A stretch of DNA of 64,000 bases from Hydractinia symbiolongicarpus (GCF_029227915.1 NC_079880.1:6326001-6390000); one strand, 5' to 3'; counted from the stretch's first letter, positions 25,980 through 38,813 are shown. The notes: generated by a model from the sequence alone, not told the origin. Numbers and translations are program-made.

Positions 25980-28413
25980 GAATGTATACAAAGAAAGTAC
26001 CCTGTGAGTAAACTCATTTCCAGAACGATTTTTTAAATTATTTTTTCACCACTAAAACGCATAAGACTTGTAGTTTTTAAAAATGTTTTCATTTTTGATG
26101 AGACGCTAAATAAAAGAAGTTTAATCGCCGGCAAACGAAAACCCGCGATTTTCCGTAAATCCCGGCTTGGCCCGTATAGTCAAAAGTATACAAAGAAAGT
26201 TCCCAGGGAGTAAACTCATTTCCCGAACGATTTTTTAAATTATTTTTTCACCACTAAAACGCATGAGACTTGTAGTTTTCAAAAATGTTTTCAATCTTGA
26301 TAAGACGCTGAATAAAAGAAGTTTAATCGCCGGCAAACGAAAACCCGCGATTTCCCGTAAATCCCGGTTTGGCCCGTATAGTCAAAAGTATACAAAGAAA
26401 GTACCCAGCAAGTAAACTCATTTCCCGAACGATTTTTTAAATTATATTTTCACCACTAAAACGCATGAGACTTGCAGTTTTCAAAAATGTTTTCATTTTT
26501 GATGAGACGCTGAATGAAAGAAGTTTAATCGACGGCAGACGAAAACCTGCAATTTCCCGTAAATCTCGGACTCGGCCCGTATAGTCAAAAGTATACAAAG
26601 AAAGTACCCAGGGAATAAACTCATTTCCCAAACGATTTTTTAAATTATTATTTCACCACTAAAATGCATGAGACTTGTAGTTTTCAAGAATGTTTTCATT
26701 TTTGATGAGACGCTGAATAAAAGAAGTTTAATCGCCGGCAAACGAGAACCTGCGATTTCCCATAAATCCCGGGCTTGGCCCGTATAGTCGAATGTATACA
26801 AAGAAAGTACCCTGTGAGTAAACTCATTTCCAGAACGATTTTTTAAATTATTTTTTCACCACTAAAACGCATAAGACTTGTAGTTTTTAAAAATGTTTTC
26901 ATTTTTGATGAGACGCTAAATAAAAGAAGTTTAATCGCCGGCAAACGAAAACCCGCGATTTTCCGTAAATCCCGGCTTGGCCCGTATAGTCAAAAGTATA
27001 CAAAGAAAGTACCCAGGGAGTAAACTCATTTCCCGAACGATTTTTTAAATTATTTTTTCACCACTAAAACGCATGAGACTTGTAGTTTTCAAAAATGTTT
27101 TCAATCTTGATAAGACGCTGAATAAAAGAAGTTTAATCGCCGGCAAACGAAAACCCGCGATTTCCCGTAAATCCCGGTTTGGCCCGTATAGTCAAAAGTA
27201 TACAAAGAAAGTACCCAGCAAGTAAACTCATTTCCCGAACGATTTTTTAAATTATATTTTCACCACTAAAACGCATGAGACTTGCAGTTTTCAAAAATGT
27301 TTTCATTTTTGATGAGACGCTGAATGAAAGAAGTTTAATCGACGGCAGACGAAAACCTGCAATTTCCCGTAAATCTCGGACTCGGCCCGTATAGTCAAAA
27401 GTATAATAAGAAAGTAGCCAGGGTGTAAACTCATTTCCCAAACGATTTTTTAAATTATTATTTCACCACTAAAGCCCATGAGACTTGTAGTTTTTAAAAA
27501 TGTTTTCATTTTTGATGAGACGCTGAATAAAAGACGTTTAATCGCCGGCAAACGAAAACCCGCCATTTCCCGTAAACCCCGGACTCGGCCGGCATAGTCA
27601 AAAGTATACAAAGAAAGTACCCAGGGAGTAAACTCATTTCCCGAACGATTTTTTAAATTATTTTTTCAGCACTAAAACGCATGAGACTAGTAGTTTTTAA
27701 AAATGTTTTCATTTTTGATGAGACGGTGAATAAAAGAAGTTTAATCGCCGGCAAACGAAAACCTGCGATTTCCCGTAAATCCTGGACTCGGCCCGTATAG
27801 TCGAATGTATACAAAGAAAGTACCCTGTGAGTAAACTCATTTCCAGAACGATTTTTTAAATTATTTTTTCACCACTAAAACGCATAAGACTTGTAGTTTT
27901 TAAAAATGTTTTCATTTTTGATGAGACGCTAAATAAAAGAAGTTTAATCGCCGGCAAACGAAAACCCGCGATTTTCCGTAAATCCCGGCTTGGCCCGTAT
28001 AGTCAAAAGTATACAAAGAAAGTACCCAGGGAGTAAACTCATTTCCCGAACGATTTTTTAAATTATTTTTTCACCACTAAAACGCATGAGACTTGTAGTT
28101 TTCAAAAATGTTTTCAATCTTGATAAGACGCTGAATAAAAGAAGTTTAATCGCCGGCAAACGAAAACCCGCGATTTCCCGTAAATCCCGGTTTGGCCCGT
28201 ATAGTCAAAAGTATACAAAGAAAGTACCCAGCAAGTAAACTCATTTCCCGAACGATTTTTTAAATTATATTTTCACCACTAAAACGCATGAGACTTGCAG
28301 TTTTCAAAAATGTTTTCATTTTTGATGAGACGCTGAATGAAAGAAGTTTAATCGACGGCAGACGAAAACCTGCAATTTCCCGTAAATCTCGGACTCGGCC
28401 CGTATAGTCAAAA
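24735..28413 (+). repeat. 9-monomer HOR, two tandem copies (1823 bp)
   Basis: Unit 1 is about 24735-26557 and unit 2 about 26558-28380, with the match continuing to 28413. The distinctive CCCATAAATCCC with GAGAACCTGCG at about 24927 returns at about 26750, and the junction CCTGGACTCGG followed by GTCGAATG at 25978 returns at 27801. Inside each unit are sub-spacings of 1013 and 810 bp between the TATATTTTCACC/GCAGACG monomers. Unit edges are mosaic monomers. Confidence 0.88.
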
Positions 28414-29464
28414 GTATAATAAGAAAGTAGCCAGGGTGTAAACTCATTTCCCAAACGATTTTTTAAATTATTATTTCACCACTAAAGCCCATGAGACTTG
28501 TAGTTTTTAAAAATGTTTTCATTTTTGATGAGACGCTGAATAAAAGACGTTTAATCGCCGGCAAACGAAAACCCGCCATTTCCCGTAAACCCCGGACTCG
28601 GCCGGCATAGTCAAAAGTATACAAAGAAAGTACCCAGGGAGTAAACTCATTTCCCGAACGATTTTTTAAATTATTTTTTCAGCACTAAAACGCATGAGAC
28701 TAGTAGTTTTTAAAAATGTTTTCATTTTTGATGAGACGGTGAATAAAAGAAGTTTAATCGCCGGCAAACGAAAACCTGCGATTTCCCGTAAATCCTGGAC
28801 TCGGCCCGTATAGTCAAAAGTATACAAAGAAAGTACCCAGTGAATAAACTCATTTCCCAAACGATTTTTTAAATTATTATTTCACCACTAAAATGCATGA
28901 GACTTGTAGTTTTTAAAAATGTTTTCATTTTTGATGAGACGCTGAATAAAAGAAGTTTAATCGCCGGCAAACGAAAACCCGCGATTTTCCGTAAATCCCG
29001 GCTTGGCCCGTATAGTCAAAAGTATACAAAGAAAGTACCCAGGGAGTAAACTCATTTCCCGAACGATTTTTTAAATTATTTTTTCACCACTAAAACGCAT
29101 GAGACTTGTAGTTTTCAAAAATGTTTTCAATCTTGATAAGACGCTGAATATAAGAAGTTTAATCGCCGGCAAACGAAAACCTGCGATTTCCCGTAAATCC
29201 TGGACTCGGCCCGTATAGTCAAAAGTATGCAAAGAAAGTACCCAGGGAGTAAACTCATTTCCCGAACGATTTTTTAAATCACTTTTTCACCACTAAAACG
29301 CATGAGACTTGTAGTTTTTAAAAATGTTTTCATTTTTTGATGAGACGCTGAATAAAAGAAGTTTAATCGCCGGCAAACGAAAACCTGCGATTTCCCGTAA
29401 ATCCTGGACTCGGCCCGTATAGTCAAAAGTATACAAAGAAAGTACCCAGGGAGTAAACTCATTT
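28414..29464 (+). repeat. Return of 19.7-kb and 23.6-kb monomers
   Basis: The part 28666-29228 matches 19744-20306 (offset 8922), including CAGCACTAA/ACTAGTAG and CCAGTGAATAAAC. The part from about 29060 to 29464 matches 23590-23990 (offset 5474), including CAATCTTGATAAG, GTATGCAAAG and AAATCACTTTTTC. The last AAGCCCATGAG monomer of the window lies at about 28488. Confidence 0.75.
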
Positions 29465-31768
29465 CCCAAACGATTTTTTAAATTATTATTTCACCACTAA
29501 AACGCATGAGACTTGTAGTTTTCAAGAATGTTTTCATTTTTGATGAGACGCTGAATAAAAGCAGTTTAATCGCCGGCAAACGAAAACCCGCGATTTCCCG
29601 TAAATCCCGGGCTTGGCACGTATAGTCGAATGTATACAAAGAAAGTACCCTGTGAGTATACTCATTTCCAGAACGATTTTTTAAATTATTTTTTCATCAC
29701 TAAAACGCATAAGACTTGTAGATTTTAAAAATGTTTTCATTTTTGATGAGACGCTGAATAAAAGAAGTTTAATCGCCGGCAAACGAAAACCCGCGATTTC
29801 CCGTAAATCCCGGCTTGGCCCGTATAGTCAAAAGTATACAAAGAAAGTACCCAGGAAGTAAACTCATTTCCCGAACGATTTTTTAAATTATTTTTTCACC
29901 ACTAAAACGCATGAGACTTGTAGTTTTCAAAAATGTTTTCATTTTTGATGAGACGCTGAAAAAAAGCAGTTTAATCGCCGGCAAACGAAAACCTGCGATT
30001 TCCCTAAATCCCGGACTCGGCCCGTATAGTCAAAAGTATACAAAGAAAGTACCCAGGGAGTAAACTCATTTCCCGAACGATTTTTTAAATTATTTTTTCA
30101 CCACTAAAACGCATGAGACTTGTAGTTTTCAAAAATGTTTTCATTTTTGATGAGACGCTGAATAAAAGAAGTTTAATCGCCGGCAAACGAGAACCCGCGA
30201 TTTCCCGTAAATCCCGGGCTTGGCCCGTATAGTCAAAAGTATACAAAGAAAGTACCCAGGGAGTAAACTCATTTCCCGAACGATTTTTTAAATTACTTTT
30301 TTACCACTAAAACGCATGAGACTTGTAGTTTTTAAAAATGTTTTCATTTTTGATGAGACGCTGAATAAAAGAAGTTTAATCGCCGGCAAACGAAAACCTG
30401 CGATTTCCCGTAAATCCTGGACTCGGCCCGTATAGTCAAAAGTATACAAAGAAAGTACCCAGGGAGTAAACTCATTTCCCAAACGATTTTTTAAATTATT
30501 ATTTCACCACTAAAACGCATGAGACTTGTAGTTTTCAAGAATGTTTTCATTTTTGATGAGACGCTGAATAAAAGCAGTTTAATCGCCGGCAAACGAAAAC
30601 CCGCGATTTCCCGTAAATCCCGGGCTCGGCACGTATAGTCGAATGTATACAAAGAAAGTACCCTGTGAGTAAACTCATTTCCTGAACGATTTTTTAAATT
30701 ATTTTCTCACCACTGAAACGCATAAGACTTGTAGTTTTTAAAAATATTTTCATATTTGATGGGACGCTAAATAAAAGAAGTTTAATCGCCGGCAAACGAA
30801 AACCCGCAATTTCCCGTTAATCCCGGGCTTGGCCGTATAGTCAAAAGTATACAAAGAAAGTACCCAGGGCGTAAACTCATTCTCCAAACGATTTTTTAAA
30901 TTACTTTTCACCACTAAAACGCATGAGACTTGTAGTTTTCAAAAATGTTTTCATTCTTGATGAGACGCTGAAAAAAAGCAGTTTAATCGCCGGCAAACGA
31001 AAACCTGCGATTTCCCTAAATCCCGGACTCGGCCCGTATAGTCAAAACTATACAAAGAAAGTACCCAGGGAGTAAACTCATTTCCAGAACGATTTTTTAA
31101 ATTATTTTTTCACCACTAAAACGCATAAGACTTGTAGTTTTTAAAAGTGTTTCCATTTTTGATGAGACGCTGAATAAAAGAAGTTTAATCGCCGGCAAAC
31201 GAAAACCCGCAATTTCCCGTAAATCCCGGGCTTGGCCCGTATAGTCAAAAGTATACAAAGAAAGTACCCAGGGAGTAAACTCATTTCCCGAACGGTTTTT
31301 TATATTATTTTTTTACCACTAAATGCATGAGACTTGTAGTTTTCAAAAATATTTTCATATTTGATGGGACGCTGAATAAAAGAAGTTTAATCGCCGGCAA
31401 ACGAAAATCCACGATTTCCCGTAAATCCCGGACTCGGCCCGTATAGTCAAAAGTATACAAAGAAAGTACCCAGGGAGTAAACTCATTTCCCGAACGATTT
31501 TTTAAATTATTTTTTCACCACTAAAACGCATGAGACTTGTAGTTTGCAAAAATGTTTTCATTTTTGATGAGACGCTTAATGAAAGAGGTTTAATCGCCGG
31601 CAAACGAAATCCCGCGTTTTCCCGTAAATCCGGGGCTTGGCCCGTATATTCGAATGTATACAAAGAAAGTACCCAGGGAGTAAACTCATTTTCCGAACGA
31701 TTTTTTAAATTTTTTTTTCACCACTAAAACGCATGAGACTTGTAGTTTTCAAAAATGTTTTCATTTTT
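29429..31768 (+). repeat. First occurrence of the right-hand monomer set
   Basis: This segment introduces GCTGAAAAAAAGCAG monomers (29958, 30971), the AATATTTTCATATTTGATGGG monomers (30744, 31349) and CGGGCTTGGCACG. It is the parent or sister of the 13-monomer HOR further right: 30288 corresponds to 39003 and 41637, and 31530 to 40245 and 42879. One monomer present here near 29470-29640 is missing in the later copies, where a fused monomer replaces it. Confidence 0.75.
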
Positions 31769-34700
31769 GATTAGACGCTTAATGAAAGAGGTTTAATCGC
31801 CGGAAAATGAAAACCCGCGATTTCCCGTAAATCCCGGGTTGGCCCGTATAGTCGAATGTATACAAAGAAAGTACCCTGTGAGTAAACTCATTTCCAGAAC
31901 GATTTTTTAAATTATTTTTTCACCACTAAAACGCATAAGACTTGTAGTTTTTAAAAATGTTTTCATTTTTGATGAGACGCTGAATAAAAGCAGTTTAATC
32001 ACCGGCAAACAAAAACCCGCGATTTCCCGTAAATCCCGAGCTTGGCACGTATAGTCGAATGTATACAAAGAAAGTACCCTGTGAGTAAACTCATTTCCAG
32101 AACGATTTTTTAAATTATTTTTTCATCACTAAAACACATAAGACTTGTAGTTTTTAAAAATGTTTTCATTTTTGATGAGACGGTGAATAAAAGAAGTTTA
32201 ATCGCCGGCAAACGAAAAACTGCGATTTCCCGTAAATCCTGGACTCGGCCGGCATAGTCAAAAGTATACAAAGAAAGTACCCAGGGAATAAACTCATTTC
32301 CCAAACGATTTTTTAAATTATTATTTCAGCACTAAAATGTATGAGACTTGTAGTTTTCAAGAATGTTTTCATTTTTGATGAGACGCTGAATAAAAGAAGT
32401 TTAATCGCCGGCAAACGAAAACCTGCGATTTCCCGTAAATCCCGGGCTTGGCCCGTATAGTCGAATGTATACAAAGAAAGTACCCTGTGAGTAAACTCAT
32501 TTCCAGAACGATTTTTTAAATTATTTTTTCACCACTAAAACGCATAAGACTTGTAGTTTTTAAAAATGTTTTCATTTTTGATGAGACGCTGAATAAAAGA
32601 AGTTTAATCGCCGGCAAACGAAAACCCGCGATTTTCCGTAAATCCCGGCTTGGCCCGTATAGTCAAAAGTATACAAAGAAAGTACCCAGGGAGTAAACTC
32701 ATTTCCCGAACGATTTTTTAAATTATTTTTTCACCACTAAAACGCATGAGACTTGTAGTTTTCAAAAATGTTTTCATTTTTGATTAGACGCTTAATGAAA
32801 GAGGTTTAATCGCCGGAAAACGAAAACCCGCGATTTCCCGTAAATCCCGGGTTGGCCCGTATAGTCGAATGTATACAAAGAAAGTACCCTGTGAGTAAAC
32901 TCATTTCCAGAACGATTTTTTAAATTATTTTTTCACCACTAAAACGCATAAGACTTGTAGTTTTTAAAAATGTTTTCATTTTTGATGAGACGCTGAATAA
33001 AAGCAGTTTAATCACCGGCAAACAAAAACCCGCGATTTCCCGTAAATCCCGGGCTTGGCACGTATAGTCGAATGTATACAAAGAAAGTACCCTGTGAGTA
33101 AACTCATTTCCAGAACGATTTTTTAAATTATTTTTTCATCACTAAAACACATAAGACTTGTAGTTTTCAAAAATGTTTTCATTTTTGATGAGACGCTGAA
33201 TAAAAGACGTTTAATCGCCGGCAAACGAAAACCCGCCATTTCCCGTAAACCCCGGACTCGGCCGGCATAGTCAAAAGTATACAAAGAAAGTACCCAGGGA
33301 GTAAACTCATTTCCCGAACGATTTTTTAAATTATTTTTTCAGCACTAAAACGCATGAGACTAGTAGTTTTTAAAAATGTTTTCATTTTTGATGAGACGGT
33401 GAATAAAAGAAGTTTAATCGCCGGCAAACGAAAAACTGCGATTTCCCGTAAATCCTGGACTCGGCCCGTATAGTCAAAAGTATACAAAGAAAGTACCCAG
33501 GGAATAAACTCATTTCCCAAACGATTTTTTAAATTATTATTTCAGCACTAAAATGTATGAGACTTGTAGTTTTCAAGAATGTTTTCATTTTTGATGAGAC
33601 GCTGAATAAAAGAAGTTTAATCGCCGGCAAACGAAAACCTGCGATTTCCCGTAAATCCCGGCTTGGCCCGTATAGTCAAAAGTATACAAAGAAAGTACCC
33701 AGGGAGTAAACTCATTTCCCGAACGATTTTTTAAATTATTTTTTCACCACTAAAACGCATGAGACTTGTAGTTTTCAAAAATGTTTTCATTTTTGATTAG
33801 ACGCTTAATGAAAGAGGTTTAATCGCCGGAAAACGAAAACCCGCGATTTCCCGTAAATCCCGGGTTGGCCCGTATAGTCGAATGTATACAAAGAAAGTAC
33901 CCTGTGAGTAAACTCATTTCCAGAACGATTTTTTAAATTATTTTTTCACCACTAAAACGCATAAGACTTGTAGTTTTTAAAAATGTTTTCATTTTTGATG
34001 AGACGCTGAATAAAAGCAGTTTAATCACCGGCAAACAAAAACCCGCGATTTCCCGTAAATCCCGGGCTTGGCACGTATAGTCGAATGTATACAAAGAAAG
34101 TACCCTGTGAGTAAACTCATTTCCAGAACGATTTTTTAAATTATTTTTTCATCACTAAAACACATAAGACTTGTAGTTTTCAAAAATGTTTTCATTTTTG
34201 ATGAGACGCTGAATAAAAGACGTTTAATCGCCGGCAAACGAAAACCCGCCATTTCCCGTAAACCCCGGACTCGGCTGGCATAGTCAAAAGTATACAAAGA
34301 AAGTACCCAGGGAGTAAACTCATTTCCCGAACGATTTTTTAAATTATTTTTTCAGCACTAAAACGCATGAGACTAGTAGTTTTTAAAAATGTTTTCATTT
34401 TTGATGAGACGGTGAATAAAAGAAGTTTAATCGCCGGCAAACGAAAAACTCCGATTTCCCGTAAATCCTGGACTCGGCCCGTATAGTCAAAAGTATACAA
34501 AGAAAGTACCCAGGGAATAAACTCATTTCCCAAACGATTTTTTAAATTATTATTTCAGCACTAAAATGTATGAGACTTGTAGTTTTCAAGAATGTTTTCA
34601 TTTTTGATGAGACGCTGAATAAAAGAAGTTTAATCGCCGGCAAACGAAAACCTGCGATTTCCCGTAAATCCCGGGCTTGGCCCGTATAGTCGAATGTATA

Positions 34701-34807
34701 CAAAGAAAGTACCCTGTGAGTAAACTCATTTCCAGAACGATTTTTTAAATTATTTTTTCACCACTAAAACGCATAAGACTTGTAGTTTTTAAAAATGTTT
34801 TCATTTT
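31769..34807 (+). repeat. 5-monomer HOR, three occurrences (1013 bp)
   Basis: The monomer with TTTTTGATTAGACGCTTAATG recurs with GATTAG at 31769, 32782 and 33795, exactly 1013 bp apart. It is followed by a CATAAG/AATCACCGGCAAAC monomer, a TCATCACTAAAACACATAAG monomer, a CAGCACTAAAACGC/ACTAGTAG monomer and a CAGCACTAAAATGTATGAG monomer. The first unit keeps the same length although two monomers are fused into one near 32061-32263 and another monomer is added. The GATTAG monomer also occurs at 36634, 43118, 45143, 55182, 56803 and 57209. Confidence 0.88.
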
Positions 34808-37800
34808 TGATGAGACGCTGAATAAAAGAAGTTTAATCGCCGGCAAACGAAAACCCGCGATTTTCCGTAAATCCCGGCTTGGCCCGTATAGTCAAAAGTA
34901 TACAAAGAAAGTACCCAGGGAGTAAACTCATTTCCCGAACGATTTTTTAAATTATTTTTTCACCACTAAAACGCATGAGACTTGTAGTTTTCAAAAATGT
35001 TTTCAATCTTGATAAGACGCTGAATAAAAGAAGTTTAATCGCCGGCAAACGAAAACCTGCGATTTCCCGTAAATCCTGGAATCGGCCAGTATAGTCAAAA
35101 GTATGCAAAGAAAGTACCCAGGGAGTAAACTCATTTCCCGAACGATTTTTTATATCACTTTTTCACCACTAAAACGCATGAGACTTGTAGTTTTCAAAAA
35201 TGTTTTCATTTTTGATGAGACACTGAATAAAAGAAGTTTAATCGCCGGCAAACGAAAATCCGCGATTTCCCGTAAATCCCGGGCTTGGCCCGTATAGTCA
35301 AAAGTATGCAAAGAAAGTACCCAGGGAGTAAACTCATTTCCCGAACGATTTTTTAAATCACTTTTTCACCACTAAAACGCATGAGACTTGTAGTTTTTAA
35401 AAATGTTTTCATTTTTTGATGAGACGCTGAATAAAAGAAGTTTAATCGCCGGCAAACGAAAACCTGCGATTTCCCGTAAATCCTGGACTCGGCCCGTATA
35501 GTCAAAAGTATACAAAGAAAGTACCCAGGGAGTAAACTCATTTCCCAAACGATTTTTTAAATTATTATTTCACCACTAAAACGCATGAGACTTGTAGTTT
35601 TCAAGAATGTTTTCATTTTTGATGAGACGCTGAATAAAAGCAGTTTAATCGCCGGCAAACGAAAACCCGCGATTTCCCGTAAATCCCGGGCTTGGCACGT
35701 ATAGTCGAATGTATACAAAGAAAGTACCCTGTGAGTATACTCATTTCCAGAACGATTTTTTAAATTATTTTTTCATCACTAAAACGCATAAGACTTGTAG
35801 TTTTCAAAAATGTTTTCATTCTTGATGAGACGCTGAAAAAAAGCAGTTTAATCGCCGGCAAACGAAAACCTGCGATTTCCCGTAAATCCCGGACTCGGTC
35901 CGTATAGTCAAAACTATACAAAGAAAGTACCCAGGGAGTAAACTCATTTCCAGAACGATTTTTTAAATTATTTTTTCACCACTAAAACGCATAAGACTTG
36001 TAGTTTTTAAAAGTGTTTCTATTTTTGATGAGACGCTGAATAAAAGAAGTTTAATCGCCGGCAAACGAAAACCCGCAATTTCCCGTAAATCCCGGGCTTG
36101 GCCCGTATAGTCAAATGTATACAAAGAAAGTACCCAGGGAGTAAACTCATTTCCCGAACGGTTTTTTATATTATTTTTTTACCACTAAATGCATGAGACT
36201 TGTAGTTTTCAAAAATATTTTCATATTTGATGGGACGCTGAATAAAAGAAGTTTAATCGCCGGCAAACGAAAATCCACGATTTCCCGTAAATCCCGGACT
36301 CGGCCCGTATAGTTAAAAGTATACAAAGAAAGTACCCAGGGAGTAAACTCATTTCCCGAACGATTTTTTAAATTATTTTTTCACCACTAAAACGCATGAG
36401 ACTTGTAGTTTTCAAAAATGTTTTCATTTTTGATGAGACGCTTAATGAAAGAGGTTTAATCGCCGGCAAACGAAACCCGCGTTTTCCCGTAAATCCGGGG
36501 CTTGGCCCGTATATTCGAATGTATACAAAGAAAGTACCCAGGGAGTAAACTCATTTTCCGAACGATTTTTTAAATTTTTTTTTCACCACTAAAACGCATG
36601 AGACTTGTAGTTTTCAAAAATGTTTTCATTTTTGATTAGACGCCTAATGAAAGAGGTTTAATCGCCGGAAAACGAAAACCCGCGATTTCCCGTAAATCCC
36701 GGGTTGGCCCGTATAGTCGAATGTATACAAAGAAAGTACCCTGTGAGTAAACTCATTTCCAGAACGATTTTTTAAATTATTTTTTCACCACTAAAACGCA
36801 TAAGACTTGTAGTTTTTAAAAATGTTTTAATTTTTGATGAGACGCTGAATAAATGCAGTTTAATCACCGGCAAACGAAAACCCGCGATTTCCCGTAAATC
36901 CCGGGCTTGGCACGTATAGTCGAATGTATACAAAGAAAGTACCCTGTGAGTAAACTCATTTCCAGAACGATTTTTTAAATTATTTTTTCATCACTAAAAC
37001 GCATAAGACTTGTAGTTTTCAAAAATGTTTTCATTTTTGATGAGACGCTGAATAAAAGACGTTTAATCGCCGGCAAACGAAAACCCGCCATTTCCCGTAA
37101 ACCCCGGACTCGGCCGGCATAGTCAAAAGTATACAAAGAAAGTACCCAGGGAGTAAACTCATTTCCCGAACGATTTTTTAAATTATTTTTTCAGCACTAA
37201 AACGCATGAGACTAGTAGTTTTTAAAAATGTTTTCATTTTTGATGAGACGGTGAATAAAAGAAGTTTAATCGCCGGCAAACGAAAAACTGCGATTTCCCG
37301 TAAATCCTGGACTCGGCCCGTATAGTCAAAAGTATACAAAGAAAGTACCCAGGGAATAAACTCATTTCCCAAACGATTTTTTAAATTATTATTTCACCAC
37401 CAAAATGCATGAGACTTGTAGTTTTCAAGAATGTTTTCATTTTTGATGAGACGCTGAATAAAAGAAGTTTAATTGCCGGCAAACGAAAACCTGCGATTTC
37501 CCGTAAATCTCGGGCTTGACCCGTATAGTGGAATGTATACAAAGAAAGTACCCTGTGAGGAAACTCATTTCCCGAACGATTTTTTAAATTATTTTTTCAC
37601 CACTAAAACGCATAAGACTTGTAGTTTTTAAAAATGTTTTCATTTTTGATGAGACGCTGAATAAAAGAAGTTTAATCGCCGGCAAACGAAAACCCGCGAT
37701 TTTCCGTAAATCCCGGCTTGGCCCGTATAGTCAAAAGTTTACAAAGAAAGTACCCAGGGAGTAAACTCATTTCCCGAACGATTTTTTAAATTATTTTTTC

Positions 37801-38301
37801 ACCACTAAAACGCATGAGACTTGTAGTTTTCAAAAATGTTTTCAATCTTGATAAGATGCTGAATAAAAGAAGTTTAATCGCCGGCAAACGAAAACCTGCA
37901 ATTTCCCGTAAATCCTGGACTCGGCCCGTATAGTCAAAAGTATGCAAAGAAAGTACCCAGGGAGTAAACTCATTTCCCGAACGATTTTTTATATCACTTT
38001 TTCACCACTAAAACGCATGAGACTTGTAGTTTTCAAAAATGTTTTCATTTTTGATGAGACACTGAATAAAAGAAGTTTAATCGCCGGCAAACGAAAATCC
38101 GCGATTTCCCGTAAATCCCGGGCTTGGCCCGTATAGTCAAAAGTATGCAAAGAAAGTACCCAGGGAGTAAACTCATTTCCCGAACGATTTTTTAAATCAC
38201 TTTTTCACCACTAAAACGCATGAGACTTGTAGTTTTTAAAAATGTTTTCATTTTTTGATGAGACGCTGAATAAAAGAAGTTTAATCGCCGGCAAACGAAA
38301 A
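33740..38301 (+). repeat. 14-monomer shift (2839 bp)
   Basis: The stretch 33740-35462 recurs as 36579-38301. Paired marks are GATTAG at 33795 and 36634, the CAGCACTAA/ACTAGTAG monomer at 34355 and 37194, and GTATGCAAAG followed by TTTTATATCACTTTTTC at 35103 and 37942. The material between the copies (35463-36578) resembles 29.5-31.7 kb, for example AATATTTTC at 36214 against 31349, offset 4865. Confidence 0.82.
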
Positions 38302-38794
38302 CCCGCAATTTCCCGTAAATCCCGGGCTTGGCACGTATAGTCGAATGTATACAAAGAAAGTACCCTGTGAGTATACTCATTTCCAGAACGATTTTTTAAA
38401 TTATTTTTTCATCACTAAAACGCATAAGACTTGTAGTTTTTAAAAATGTTTTCATTTTTGATGAGACGCTGAATAAAAGAAGTTTAATCGCCGGCAAACG
38501 AAAACCCGCGATTTCCCGTAAATCCCGGCTTGGCCCGTATAGTCAAAAGTATACAAAGAAAGTACCCAGGAAGTAAACTCATTTCCCGAGCGATTTTTTA
38601 AATTATTTTTTCACCACTAAAACGCATGAGACTTGTAGTTTTCAAAAATGTTTTCATTTTTGATGAGACGCTGAAAAAAAGCAGTTTAATCGCCGGCAAA
38701 CGAAAACCTGCGATTTCCCTAAATCCCGGACTCGGCCCGTATAGTCAAAAGTATACAAAGAAAGTACCCAGGGAGTAAACTCATTTCCCGAACG

Positions 38795-38813
38795 ATTTTT
38801 TAAATTATTTTTT
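38795..38813 (+). other. All-A/T tract with two phased T6 runs (p46-64)
   Basis: Nineteen consecutive A/T bases contain ATTTTTT twice, starting 12 bp apart. The first T6 is nearly constant across the array. The second is a main variable site of the monomer: versions include TTTTTTC, TTATTTC, CTTTTTC, TATTTTC and longer T runs. Runs of T spaced near one helical turn are known to bend DNA and to affect nucleosome placement; a role here is inference. Confidence 0.7.

Larger units (their letters stand above)
14018..28450 (+). repeat. GTATAATAAG monomer family (landmark lost), nine copies
   Basis: In nine monomers GTATACAAAG is replaced by GTATAATAAG, followed by GTAGCC. They begin at about 14018, 15437, 17869, 19492, 21519, 23142, 25578, 27401 and 28414. 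The monomer just before each carries linked marks TTATATTTTCACC, GGCAGACG, CCTGCAAT and TCTCGGACTCGG. The family is confined to 14-28.5 kb and traces the 7-, 18-, 12- and 9-monomer duplications, so it serves as a tag for them. Confidence 0.85.
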
